Shown: positions 20,607-32,524 of the stretch, one piece after another
Layout: every line of letters starts with the position of its first letter
Numbering within the stretch: position 1 is the first letter of the stretch
NCBI RefSeq assembly: GCF_016808335.1
Contig: NC_053143.1
Coordinates: forward strand, 53,351,441 to 53,415,440
DNA from: Panicum virgatum
Taxonomy: Eukaryota; Streptophyta; Magnoliopsida; Poales; Poaceae
Length of the DNA: 64,000 nucleotides
Direction: 5' to 3'
Notes under the pieces: model-generated
Told to the model about the DNA's origin: nothing
What the model saw: the letters and a program-made list of their open reading frames with translations, nothing else
The model's database searches: none
Translations under genes and position numbers: made by a program

Positions 20607-22676
20607 TCGCAATAGAATAATGTTTCAGTACATGTTCTGTTCTGGAAATTGAAAGAAAAATTCGTGAAGATGAGGCAGCAATGGGACAACGAGGAATTGA
20701 AGGAGGCGACGACGATGTGAAGCAATGATTGGGACCATGACTTAGTACAAGAAGAAGTTGAAGGAAATTGATGCAACAAAGGTGAAGACACATTGAAGAT
20801 GATATTCATACACATGAGGGAAGGACTTCAAGAATTGCAAGATGGTCCATCTTGTCTTTCCACGCCTAGCATCATGCTAAGCATAGGGGAGGATTTCGTG
20901 GACAAGGAAGAAAGATCTCATGGAGTAAGATAATCACAGTTGCCACAAGATGCTCATGATTCTTCTTCCATGCTTTGCACAATGCTTAAGTATGGGGCAG
21001 GCCGCGCTACACTTCATTACTAGCATCGAGAAGGACGGATCACCATAATTTGTGCTCACTACATTGATACATTTTGGCAATGCCTTTTGCTTATGGAAAA
21101 ATGATGAAAGTTGCTGCTTTGTTTTACCTACGCTATGTTGTATATGACTTGACCATTTGCTCTCAATTAAATGGAATTAAAATGATTAAATACCGGCTCT
21201 TTTATTTGTGGAGGTTAAATGACTAAATTCTAGAACCACATATTCTATGTTGCTCTTTGATTTAAGTCTACCGATGACCTTACACCTTGTGTTGTTTAAT
21301 TTGAAAACTTAATTCCTATGCAATCTACATTTGTGAATCTCTTGCAAAGTTCTACCTACCAAAGCCTATACATACATATTCTTTCATGATGAAACCTTTA
21401 GATTGCAAACTTATATTTTGATGAGTTGGATTAAGATTGATTTCTTTGGTATGAGACTAAGAAGCTGGTCATTCCATTTTTTTTGTGTAACCTTCTTTTT
21501 GCTGGCCTATTTATCCTTGCATTGTGAGTTTCTACTTCGGGAATTTTGCAAACATCGCTGGATATCCACCCTAAACCAAAAATATCTTTTTGTGATTACC
21601 TCCTTCACCACAACCCAATTTGAGTATGGATTATCATTTCGACGGAATCAAAAGAATTAAGGGCACCATATAAAGAAAAGTTTTGGGAGACAAGGCTCCC
21701 CAGAGATTCAAGAGGTTCTACGAAGAAGAAGGTGAATTTGAGATACTTACCCTAGCTAGTTGGTTCTCTCACTATTCATAATCGAGGACGAGCATTCGTT
21801 CAAACATGGGGGGATGACTGGGTAAGTATTCTATGTTATCAAAAGTTCTAAGGAGCAAAAATAAAGAAAAAAGAAAGAAAGAGAAAAATATAAAAATGAA
21901 AAAAGGGAGAAAATAAAATAAAAATGAAAGAAAAAAAGAGAAGAATAAAATGCTCCTTAGCTCTTTTTGGCTTCATTAATTTTCCAAGTTACTTTGATGA
22001 ATTATTCCATACTCAAATCTTCCAACCATGTGCAATCCGATAATGAGAACTTCATTTGTGTCTCGGGATCATCCATTTGCCACTTGCACATGTCCAACTA
22101 TCTAAATGTGTGTGTTTCATCTTTCTCCCTCTCCAACATTATTTTCCAATGGGCTTTTTGACTAGTCTCGGTAATTCCATTAGAGATCTCTCTCTTAGTT
22201 TGATAATATTTCAACTATAATATTTTGTTAGGATTGTTTTTACCTACCAAGCTCCACATAAGCCTTCCACTTTTATATATGAGTAGAATAGTTTGAAGAC
22301 AATCTAATGTAGGCTTGAGCGACTTGATGAGATGAGTGTTTCCATGATCTTTTGCAAGAGAACCTCACTTATATTTGATATGCATTCTTTTGAAAACTCT
22401 TCACGATGAAACAAGATAAAGGTTTGAAGTTCGCTTAAGTTTGAGAGCAAGGCATTTAAATATTATTGTGGCTTGTTCTTTAATTGCTAGTCTATCTTCC
22501 ATAATGAAAAAGTAGCCGGTCACAACATGAACTTAAATGCTAAATACTTGAGAGAGCAATATGTCTTGTTATGTATGACTAAGTGCAGACAGGACATTGA
22601 GGGGCAACGCTGATTTCTTTATAAACAAAGCTCCTAGACTTACTCGATGACGAGCAAGGTTTAAACATGGGGGGAA

Positions 22677-22775
22677 TGTTAGCGCTCCTTAAGTACCCAT
22701 TTTATCCCTTGTTTTATCCTTGATAATGGCATGAATTTAATATCAAAATCACTAACCGTCCTAACCCCGGCCTAA
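22677..22775 (+). mobile_element. First 99 bp of the type-B 3' LTR, then broken
   Basis: TGTTAGCGCTCCTTAAGTAC follows the polypurine tract exactly as at other LTR starts. The LTR stops after the CCCCGGCCTAATTA stretch (LTR position about 100), where the sequence turns back on itself. Confidence 0.85.
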
Positions 22776-25700
22776 TTAGTGATTTTGATATTAAATTCAT
22801 GCCGTTATCAAGGATAAACAAGGGATAAAATGGGTACTTAAGGAGTGCCAACATTCCCCCCATGCTTAAACCTTGCTCGTCCTCGAGTAAGTCCAGGAGC
22901 TTTGCTTATAAAGAAATCAGCGTTGCCCCTCAATGTCCTCTCTGCACTTAGTCATACATAACAAGACATATTGCTCTCTCAAGTATTTAGCATTTAAGTT
23001 CATGTTGTGACCGGCTACTTTTTCATTATGGAAGATAGACTAGCAATTAAAGAACAAGCCACAATAATAAATAAATGCAATGCTCTCAAACTTAAGCGAA
23101 CTTCAAACCTTTACCTTGTTTCATCGTGAAGAGTTTTCAAAAGAATGCATATCAAACATAAGTGAGGTTCTCTTGCAAAAGATCATGGAAACACTCATCT
23201 CATCAAGTCGCTCAAGCCTACATTAGATTGTCTTCAACCTATTCTACTCATATATAAAAGTGGAAGGCTTATGTGGAGCTTGGTAGGTAAAAACAATCCT
23301 AGCAAAACATTATACTTGAAATATTATCAAACTAAGAGAGAGATCTAGTGGAATTACCGAGACTAGTCAAAAAGGCCATTGGAAAAAAATGTTGGAGAGG
23401 GAGAAAGATGAAACACACACGTTTAGATAGGTGGACATGTGCAAGTGGCAAATGGATGATCCCGAGACACAAATGAAGTTCTCGTTATCGGATTGCTCAT
23501 GGTTGGAAGATTTGAATATGGAATAATTCTTTAAAGTAACTTGGAAAATTAATGAAGCCAAAAAGAGCTAAGGAGCATTTTATTCTTCTCTTTTATTCTT
23601 TCATTTTTCTTTTCTTTTCTCTTTTTTTCATTTTTCTATTTTTCTCTTTCTTTCTTTTTTTGTTTCTTTTTGTTTCTTTTTGCTCCTTAGAGCTTTTGAT
23701 AACATAGAATACTTACCCAGCCATCCCCCATGCTTGAACGAATGCTCATCCTCGAGTATGAATAGTGGGAGAACCAACAAGCTAGTGTAAGTATCTCAAA
23801 TTCACCTTCTTCTTCGTAGAACCTCTTGAATCTCCGGGGAGCCTTGTCTCCCAAAACTTTTCTTTATATGGTGCCCTTGATTCTTTTGGTTCCGTCGAAA
23901 TGATAATCCATACTCAAATTGGGTTGTGGTCAACGAGATAATCACAAAAAGATATTTTTGGTTTAGGGTAGATATCCAGTGAGGTTTACAAAATTCCCGA
24001 AGTAGAAACTCACAATGCATGGATAAATAGGCTAGCAAAAAGAAGGTTACACAAAAAAACGGAATGACCAGCTCCTTAGTCTCATACCAAAGAAATCAAT
24101 CTTAATCCAACTCATCAAAATATAAGTTTGCAATTTAAAGGTTTCATCATGAAAGAATATGTATGTATAGGCTTTGGTAGGTAGAACTTTGCAAGAGATT
24201 CACAAATGTAGATAGCATGGGAATTAAATTTTCAAATTAAACAACACAAGGTGTAAGGTCATCGGTAGACTTAAATCAAAGAGCAACATAGAATATGTGG
24301 GTCTAGAATTTAGTCATTTAACCTCCACAAATAAAAGAGCTGGTATTTAATCATTTTAATTCCATTTAATTGAGATCAAATGGTCAAGTCATATAGAACA
24401 TAGCATAGGTAAAACAAAGCAGCAACTTTCATCATTTTTCCAAAAGCAAAAGGCATTGCCAAAATATATCATTGTTGTGAGCACAAATTATGGTGATCCT
24501 ACACTTATTGAAAACAAAAACAAAACTACATTGTCCTCCTAGAAGACATGTGATAGGTTGAGAGATATATACAAAGGTTGCATCTATGGTTGAAGGCATA
24601 TATGTACAAGCATTTAGAAAAAGAGAGAGTTGAGGAAGAATTACCGTCCTTCTCGATGCTCGTAATGAAGTGTAGCGCGGCCTCCCCCATACTTAAGCAT
24701 TGTGATAAGCATAGAAGAAGAATCATGAGCATCTTGTGGCAAACGTGATTATCTTACTCCATGAGATCTTTCTTTCTTGTCCACGAAATCCTCCCCCATA
24801 CTTAGCTTGATGCTAGGCGTGGAAGGAGAAGATGGATCATCTTGCAATTCTTGAAGTCCTTCCCTCATGTATATGAATATCATCTTCAATGTGTCTTCAC
24901 CTTTGTTGCCTCAATTTCCTTCAACTTCTTCTTGTACTAAGTCATGGTCCCAATCATTGCTTCACATCATCGTCGCCACCTTCAATTCCTCGTTGTCCCA
25001 TTGCTGCCTCATCTTCACGAATTTTTCTTTCAATTTCCAGAACAGAACATGTACTGAAACATTGCTCCAATGCAAAGTGCACGAATTTTCCTTTCCAACG
25101 AGTCCTCATTCGCCCAAAATTGATTCCGAACAACAGAGTTATGTCCATTTCATCCCAGCACTGCAATCTGTCCCGACGAATTTCAGAACGTGCAACGTCT
25201 AATGTTCTTGCCATATCTCCTTGTACGGGTCTTCAAATTCATTGACCTTGGATGCATTGGAATGGGAATTTCATGGAGCTTCTGAATATCAACTTTTTCT
25301 TCCTTGTACATCTCTGTCCTTGTGCAAAATTTGATGAAAACAGCGGGGCTTGCTCTCGAACGTTTTAGATGTTGACGAATTTGATCTCTTCTTTGATCAA
25401 GAATTCATGAGAACGCTTTGTCATGCCTGCAAAACAATCAAGTGCACACACTACCCCCGGGGTGACGGTCAGAAGTAGAGACAAATGCCAACAAACCAAC
25501 CATCCCTAGAATCTCAACTTGTGGGATAGCTAGCTTAGCGAAATCTGATGAGTGTACGTGTGTGCAAGTGTAAATGCAGATGAAAGAAAGATATATAAAC
25601 AATGACAATGTTTGCACCAAGTTCTAAACACCATGTTTACAACTAGGTTGCTTAATTTTCTATATAGCAAAAAAGATATAACCGAGGTCAAAACACGATG

Positions 25701-26230
25701 TTCATTTCAAGGTTAAAAATTCTTCACGACGCAAGAAAGGTAAAGCGCATTGCAAAGCTTATAAATCAACCTAAAGCAACATGAGAACAAAATGGATTGC
25801 TATCTTGGTCAAAAGAGCTTTAAGATGGAGGTCCACAAACAAGTTTAAACACCATATTTACACAAGATTGCAAAATGTAAATGCTATCATGATAAGCATT
25901 ACTTGGATAGGAAAGCATACATCAATAAGATTGAGACCAAGCTAACAAAATGAGGGCATGAACAATGGAATGGATGCAAAGTGCAAATGCAAAGTTAGCA
26001 AAAACAAGTGTTAGCAAGGTTGAAAGGACCTTTCGATGTTGTTCCGCAACTAGCTTATTCAAAAACAATTGCTAAGAGTGACAAAAAGCCTCCGCGACAC
26101 TTCATATGAAGTGAGGCTTTTGTCAATGAAAAGGTTATTTATCCAAAAGGACCAAGCAACCGAGCTAACAAGGTTTTAGAAGTAGGTTTATGGGTTTCCT
26201 ATATTTTTTTGCTTAAAACAAAAATTTTGA
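22776..26230 (-). mobile_element. Inverted type-B 3' segment (LTR start plus 3' internal region)
   Basis: On the minus strand this begins within the LTR start (TGTTGGCACTCCTTAAG, ending at plus position 22853) preceded by the polypurine tract (complement at 22854-22870). It runs back through the 3' non-coding region, module M3 and on to the point matching 19451. No coding sequence is present. It breaks off at 26230 without reaching its own 5' half. Confidence 0.85.
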
Positions 26231-26233
26231 TAA

Positions 26234-26782
26234 TGTTGGCGCTCCTTAAGTACCCATTTTATCCCTTGTTTATCCTTGATAATGGCATGAATTTAATATC
26301 AAATTCACTAACCGTCGTAACCCCGGCCTAATTATTGGTCATTTTCAGATTTACACATATATTTTGGAGGAACTTCATTTTTGCAGGTTTTTGGCCTATT
26401 TTGGAACATGAAATGACGAGGCCCGTGATCGAGCGCTAACCCGGAGAAAGACGAAGGCCAAAGCCCAAAGGAAGGTCCAAAGCCCATGTTGATTTGAAGA
26501 CCATTCATGCACATCCATCCTCCAAGAGAGCCCAAAGGACCAAGCCCACGAAGATGAGATCAAGATACTTCAGGATTAAGTAATGCAAATGAAGATTTAA
26601 GGAAGGATTCCATATCCTATCCTTTCCTCGAAGATATCTCCAAGATAACGATGTCCAAAGGGGTGCAATCGTGAAGGACATAAACTCTAGAAGATGCGAG
26701 GAGTCTACACGCGAAAGATAAGACCGAGGCGGGCCCGAAAGAGGGTAGGCCGGCCGGCCTAGGCCCATGAGCCGGCCGGCCT
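26234..26782 (+). mobile_element. Type-B LTR, 5' 549 bp, cut by the CACTA insertion
   Basis: It starts TGTTGGCGCTCCTTAAGTAC directly after the inverted arm and aligns with the other type-B LTRs up to the second of the paired GGCCGGCCGGCC palindromes. There the CACTA terminus begins. The remaining two thirds of the LTR are not found on the far side of the CACTA. Confidence 0.85.
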
Positions 26783-26940
26783 CACTACTACAGAATAGGC
26801 TTTTATTCCAGGCCATTTGTCCCGGCAGCCTTTGGGCCCGGGACAATAGGTGCCTTTTGTCCCGGGTCCAACGACTAGGCGGGCCCGCGGGGGGACAGGG
26901 GCCTTTTGTCCCGGTTGGAGGCACCAACCGGGACAAAAGG
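26783..26940. repeat. CACTA 5' terminus and sub-terminal hairpin
   Basis: CACTACTACAG is followed by GCCCGGGACAA and GTCCCGGG words and a perfect 17-bp-stem hairpin at 26902-26940 (CCTTTTGTCCCGGTTGG, 5-base loop, inverse). Such sub-terminal motifs are the known binding targets of the second-gene protein in the En/Spm system. Confidence 0.85.
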
Positions 26941-27484
26941 CCTTGGCCCCCTTATCCCCTTCCCTCGCCCCCCGCCCGAGCCATTCAGCTCACTTGTTTC
27001 TTGCTGTTCTTGGCTCTGGATAGAGGAGTTCTTGCTCATTTCTTCACCACATTTGTGAAGATCTTTGATTCCTCATCCATCCATCGGCGTTAAAGGTTTG
27101 GGGCTTGTTTTTCTCTTCTTCCTTGGCTTGTATAGCTCATTTCATACTTTAGAAATAGAGAAAATGTGTAGCTAGCTCATTTCTTGGACATTTAGCTAGA
27201 TTGCATATGTAGGTGTGATTTTCTTTTAGATTTAGATGAGTATGTGGATAGTAGAAAATTTTAGAATGAGTGTAGACACTTCATGTGATGTACTTGTATA
27301 TATGACCATATTGTGGATAGTTGATTTTTGTATTCATGAATGAATTAATGAAATGAGTATATTAGAATTTTTTGTATTATGAATGGATTATTTTGACACT
27401 CTAGTGATGTATTTATTTAGGCTCACATTGAAACCATCTAGAAGCTAAAAAATCTTTATTTCGAAACAAGTATACGTCGTTAAT
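26941..27484. other. CACTA leader, AT-rich, no gene
   Basis: Sequence after the terminal hairpin is increasingly AT-rich, with intron-like texture. A 108-codon frame starting in the terminal repeat has no domain and is taken as chance. Confidence 0.4.
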
Positions 27485-27770
27485 CTCCATCCAACGGTGA
27501 TGACACTACCTTTCGGGGATACACGATGCGCTGTAAGGACGTCGCGAATCGGTTGGTCGCATCACCAGCACTTCCGATTGATAAGAAGACAGCATTTAAC
27601 GCAGTCAGCATGGCCGTTGTTGTACTGAGAGCATATCAACGAGCACGCTGCCTGTGCCAAGTGTTGTGCCTATTAATCGTAAATGTTGGTGCTGCGACTG
27701 GAAGATTGCTGACATCCTTGTACCGCACCGTGTCCCCCCGAAAAGTAGTGTCATCACCGCAGGGTTGAGG
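27485..27770. repeat. Imperfect 286-bp palindrome inside the CACTA
   Basis: The left half (CGGTGATGACACTACCTTTC ... AAGGACGTCGCGAATC ... GTCGCATCACCA) recurs inverted in the right half (TGGTGCTGCGAC ... GATTGCTGACATCCTT ... GTAGTGTCATCACCG). The arms are about 140 bp each and meet at about 27627, with roughly 75-80% match by eye. An 80-codon frame across it is a by-product. Confidence 0.75.
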
Positions 27771-28073
27771 TTACTGACATATACATTTTCAGAAAATAAA
27801 GGTTTATTTTTCTTCTAGAGGGTTTCTGGATATTGAAAACAGTGTACTCCTGGAACTGAAGGGTGTCAAAGTAATTAGAAGTTATAGAAATTTCTTTCAA
27901 TTAATTAGAGATTTCTTGAGGATTAATGATACATTTCATCTTTTTTATATGATTTCATTGTTATTTGCAAGAGTTATTAATCTGATCATTGTAATTGTAA
28001 TAGTAAATAATTTTTGCATTGTAATGGTAAGAATTTATAATTTTATGGAAAATAAAGGTATTTTCAGTAAAAT

Positions 28074-28382
28074 ATGGCCTCAGCAGCTGGAGGGAGTGGC
28101 GCCGGTGGGGGTGATCGTTGTCCTTTTGGAGAGAAGGGCACAACTCGAGTAGGTCATCGGTCCAAAAAACCTAGTGCTTTTCATAAGGCAGCGCTCCGTT
28201 ATTTGGAAAAAGAATATAGAGAATGCATGGCAAGGGGCGAGGAACCTCCGTTTGATCTTGAGGATTTATTGCGGCGTTACAGTTCGTCACCACCAAACTC
28301 GGAGGTTTCAGCTCCGCCATCTTCTTCTGTGCCAGCAAGAAATCCGTTAGAGCATTCTGCGTTCCAACGCAAGGACGGTTGA
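28074..28382 (+). CDS. Uncharacterised N-terminal ORF/exon preceding the CACTA transposase
   Basis: A 102-residue frame begins MASAAGGSGAGGG and continues with basic and acidic stretches (RSKKPSAFHKAALRYLEKEY, FDLEDLLRRYSSSPP) and a Ser/Pro-rich end. It lies about 170 bp before the AG|ATGGACCGG start of the transposase region, and the sequence between (28383-28554) is AT-rich and ends TTTAAAATGCAG, a good splice acceptor. It may therefore be the first exon of the transposase transcript or a small separate protein. I do not recognise a domain. Confidence 0.4.
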   Translation: MASAAGGSGAGGGDRCPFGEKGTTRVGHRSKKPSAFHKAALRYLEKEYRECMARGEEPPFDLEDLLRRYSSSPPNSEVSAPPSSSVPARNPLEHSAFQRKDG

Positions 28383-28554
28383 AAACCTATGTGTTGTTGT
28401 CCGAATTTTTAAGTTTCATGTATAGTACTCCTTTGTTAAGTTCTGTAATGGATTAAGTACTCCTTTTAATTAATCAAGATGTATGATGGATATTGCATAT
28501 ATTTTATTTATTCGATACGTGTAAAGAATTCAAATAGATTTATTTAAAATGCAG

Positions 28555-31500
28555 ATGGACCGGCAATTGATGTACAATGCTGACCGACGTTCGAAATAAT
28601 TCATTGATGGCCTACATTATTTTTTGTCTGTGGCTGAGGCAAACAAGCAGAATAGTTTTATGTGCTGTCCGTGTGTTCATTGCAACAATAACAAGGATTA
28701 CTCATCTTCAAGAATCCTACACAGCCACATTTTCGCAAATGGTTTCATGGAGAAGTATGTTTATTGGACGAAGCACGGAGAACAGGGGGTTACCATGGAA
28801 GACAATGAAGAAGAAGATTTTGACGACCACTTTCCCAGGAATGCTGGAATCGGTGCATTCGATGACGATATTCCCATGGAAGAGCCCGAAGTAGATGTAG
28901 CAGAAAATGATCCCAGCGACGATCTGGGGCAGGCATTGCACAATGTGCAGGTAGACTGTGAGAGTGAAATGGAGAGGTTGAAGTTCCAGAAGTTGTTAGA
29001 GGACCACCGTAAGTTGTTGTACCCAGAATGTCAAAATGGATTGAAGAAACTTTGGCACCACCTTGGAGTTGCTGCAATGGAAGGCGACAAATGGTGTATC
29101 CAATAAGGGATTTGGTGAATTACTCAAACTTGTTAAAAAAATGCTTCCTAAGGACAACGAATTGCCTGCCACAACGTATGAAGCAAAATAACTTGTTTGC
29201 CCTTTAGGATTGGAAGTGCAAAAGATACATGCATGCCCCAACGACTGCATCCTCTACCGAGGCGAGTACGAGAATTTGGATGCATGTCCCGTATGCAGTG
29301 CATTGTGTTACAAGATTAGAAAAGATGATCCTGGAGATGTCGAGAGGGAGCCTCCCCGGAAGAGAGTTCCTGCGAAGGTCATGTGGTATTTGCCTATAAT
29401 ACCACATTTGAAGCGTCTGTTTAGAAATAAAGATAATGCTAAGTTGATGCGATGGCACAAAGAGAAACGCAAGAAAGACTCGATGTTGAGACACACCGTT
29501 GATGGGTCGCAGTGGAGAAAAATAGATAGAACGTACCCTGAATTTTATTTGGATGCGATAAACATAAGGTTCGGTTTGAGTACGGATGGCATGAATCCTT
29601 TTGGTGAGATGAGCAATGGTCATAGCACTTGGCCTGTGACTCTTTGTATGTACAAACTTCCACCATGGCTCTGTATGAAACGAAAGTTCATCATGATGCC
29701 AGTGCTTATCCCGGATCCAAAGCAGCCCGAAAATGACATTGATGTGTACCTAAGACCATTGGTCGAAGAACTCTTATTGCTCTGGGGCGATGAAGGTGTA
29801 CGGATGTGGGATGAATACAAATAGGAAAACTTCAACCTACGAGCATTGCTGTTCGTAAAGATCAATGACTGGCCTACTCTTAGTAACTTGTCAAGACATT
29901 CGAACAAGGGATACAAACCATGTACACACTGTTTAGATGATACCGATAATATATGGTTGACTCACTGTAAGAAGGTTGTATACATGGGTCATCGTCGGTT
30001 TCTTCCCATCAGGCATGCGATATGAAAGAAGGGCAAGCATTTCAAAGGCCAAGCGGACCACCGAACAAAACCGATGCACCGTAGTGGTAAAGACATCTTC
30101 AACATGGTAAAAGATCTATAAGTTATTTTTGGAAAGGGATCTGGTAGCCAACCTGTTCCGAACGAAAATGGAATGGCACCCATGTGGAAGAAAAAAATCT
30201 ATATTTTGGGAGCTACCATATTGGGAAGTCTTAGATGTTCGTCATGCAATTGATGTGATGCACCTCACGAAGAATTTTTGCGTCAACCTGATAGCATTCT
30301 TGGGAGTGTACAGAAAGACAAAAGATACAGTAGAAGCACGTCAAGAATTGCAACATATGGAAGAACGAGATGCCTTACATCCACAACAGCGAGATAATTG
30401 ACGACAATACTTAAGTCCTGCCAGCTATACTCTTAGCAAGGAAGAGAAAGAAACCATGTTTGACTACTTCAGCAGTATAAAGGTTTCATCTGGATAATCA
30501 TCCAATATAAAAGGAATCTTAAATTTGGCAGAGAAGAAATTTACAAATCTCAAGTCCCACGACTGCCATGTGCTTATGACCGAACTTCTTTCGGTTGTGC
30601 TGCGGGGGATTCTGCCTGATAACGTCCGGTTAACCATCGTGAAGATATGTGCCTTCCTCAACGCAGTTTCTCAGAAGATAATTGACCCAGAGAATTTGAT
30701 AAAGCTGCAAAACGATGTGGTGCAATGTCTTGTTGGCTTTGAGCTGATATTTCCACCATCTTTCTTCAACATCATGACACATCTTCTATTGCACCTTGTG
30801 AAAGAGATTGATATCCTCGGACTAGTATTTCTACACAACATGTTCCCATTCGAAAGGTTCATGGGGGTACTCAAGAAATGTGTTCGTAATCAAGCTCGTC
30901 CAGAAGGAAGCATCGCCAGTGCCTACGGAACTGAGGAGGTCATTGACTTTTGTGTTGACTTTATTGATGACCTTAAACCGATTGGAGTCCCTGAATCACG
31001 ATATGAGGGGAGACTAACTGGAAAGGGTACATTAGGAAAGAAATCTTATATCTGCACAGATGATTTCTCATTCAAGAAAGCGCATTATACGGTTCTTCAA
31101 CAATCATCCTTGGTTGACCCATATATCGAGGAACACAAAAAAATTCTGCTCTCCAATTTCCCGGAAAAGTCTGAGGCATGGATTACACGTGAGCACATGA
31201 ACACTTTCTGCAGCTGGTTGCGGAAGCATCTAATGCATAATATGAATATAAGTGAACAACTGTTCTTATTGGCTAGGGGACCATCTTGGAATATCTTAAC
31301 ATACCAAGGGCACGAGATAAATGGAAACACATTTTATACGATAGCCTAAGATAAAAAGAGTACCAACCAAAACAGCGGTGTTCGTATGGATGCCACGGAC
31401 AATAATGGAAAAAAGGACACATATTACGGCTACATTGAAGAGATATGGGAGCTGGATTACGGTCCCAATTTCAAGGTGCCTCTATTTCGTTGCCAATGGG

Positions 31501-31904
31501 TTAAGCTATCTGGAGGAGGGGTAACAAAAGATGAGTATGGGATGACAATAGTTGATCTCAACAATCTTGGGTATAGAGACGAGCCATTTGTCCTAGCCCA
31601 GGATGTCGCTCAGGTTTTCTACATTAAGGACATATCTAGTAAGCCAAAGAAGGGGATAAACAAGCAAAAGGATGAGCCTAAGCGACACATAGTTCTATCA
31701 GGAAAGAGAAACATCACTGGAGTGGAGGACAAGACAGACTTGTCAGAAGAATATAATAATTTTGTTGTCATTCCACCTTTTGAAGTAAATGCTGATCCAT
31801 GCATCCTGCTAGCCAATGATGATGCTCCATACTTGTGCCGTGATCATAATCAAGGGATATTTGTGAAGAGAAAGTCTGTTACCGCTAATCCTTCATGTAC
31901 TTGA
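28555..31904 (+). pseudogene. CACTA transposase (TNPD/tnp2-type), decayed
   Basis: Pieces in different frames cover, in order: a transposase-associated N-terminal domain with Cys-rich CCPCVHCNN (28624-29106), the tnp2-family core (29210-29824, with HACPNDCILYRGEYENLDAC, STDGMNPFGE, LPPWLCMKRKFIMMP; then 30129-30401 with WELPYWEVLDVRHAIDVMHL), a DUF4218-like block (30525-31349, with NLKSHDCHVLMTELL and HNMFPFERFMGVLKK) and a DUF4216-like end (31386-31904, YGYIEEIWELDYG). Domain names follow known En/Spm transposases. It has an in-frame TAA near 28596, a frameshift near 29087, a TAA near 29188, a TAG at 29822-29824, a shift near 30160, a TGA at about 30400 and a stop before 31386. It cannot make active transposase. 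Confidence 0.93.
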
Positions 31905-32519
31905 ATCATTTTATATTATTGTATAAAAACGTAATCGCAATTCGAATACTTTTATTATATATGTACTGTACAATTATACTTTATGTGTTATATATATCAT
32001 TTTTTATATTTTTCACTTAATTACCAGACTCAATTATAATTTTCATTCAATAATGAATTACTGAACTAATTTTATTTATTTCATGAAATTACATTCACAT
32101 TAACACACTATACTCTCTCACTAACACACACACACTATCACTCAAACTCACACACTACTCATTAATATCATGAAATTACTTAATTTTATGTAAAATTCAC
32201 TTTTTAAACGTTAATATCGTGATAGAATCCACTTTCTGTCGAAAAGCAACAGTTTGAAAAAATTTATTCACCTAATATATTTTTGCATGGTCAAAATAAC
32301 AAATATGATTTCAAAAAAATTAGATATTTCGTTGACCCAATCACTTGAATGAAAATTAATTATTTTTGTTGCGTGTATCAAGTTTATATAGAGATAAGAA
32401 ATTTTGTTCCATAATTTTTGGAATCAAAATTTATTAACCGAATTAACAAATGAAATCCTATTTTAAAAGAGAAGTAAAAAGAAACAAAAACAAACATAAG
32501 ATTTTGTGGGAATGAGGGA
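31905..32519. other. AT-rich intergenic part of the CACTA
   Basis: This has low-complexity AT-rich sequence with a CACACA/CTCACTA-rich patch at 32095-32160 and no coding potential. It separates the transposase gene from the second gene's upstream hairpin array. Confidence 0.5.
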
Positions 32520-32524
32520 AAACG

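Larger units (their letters stand above)
17351..22676 (+). mobile_element. Internal region of the type-B element, non-coding (LARD-like)
   Basis: Over 5.3 kb between the PBS and the polypurine tract (AAACATGGGGGGAA, ending 22676) there is no gag, protease, RT, RNase H, integrase or Athila ORF2. Only short frames are present. This is the layout of large retrotransposon derivatives (LARDs), which depend on proteins from relatives. The last 1.4 kb matches the 3' non-coding region of the gag-bearing type-A element (48900-50373). The middle holds three copies of a structured repeat module and a GGGAGGCAACCCG hairpin motif. A full type-B internal region is also represented by 55967-58279 (5' part) plus 51794-54387 (3' part). 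Confidence 0.8.
19451..26230. repeat. Giant inverted repeat: arms about 3.3 and 3.5 kb, 20-bp spacer
   Basis: The left arm (19451-22755) and right arm (22776-26230) are inverses across the 3' half of the type-B internal region plus the first 79 bp or so of its LTR. The spacer is 22756-22775. Over 235 bp compared by eye near the centre the arms differ at about 4% of sites. The left arm lacks a block of roughly 145 bp that the right arm has near 24500-24650. Both arms stop at the same LTR position at the centre, and the outer edge of the right arm abuts a new plus-strand LTR at 26234. Confidence 0.88.

Noticed and set aside
21403..21660. Recurring ORF beginning MQTYILMSWIK also at 53149 and inverted near 23802
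   Set aside because: The frames recur because the DNA is about 95% alike; the type-A homologue does not keep the frame, and the product has no domain.
26780..26782. CCT as the CACTA target duplication
   Set aside because: The CACTA 3' end is deleted, so the second copy cannot be checked.
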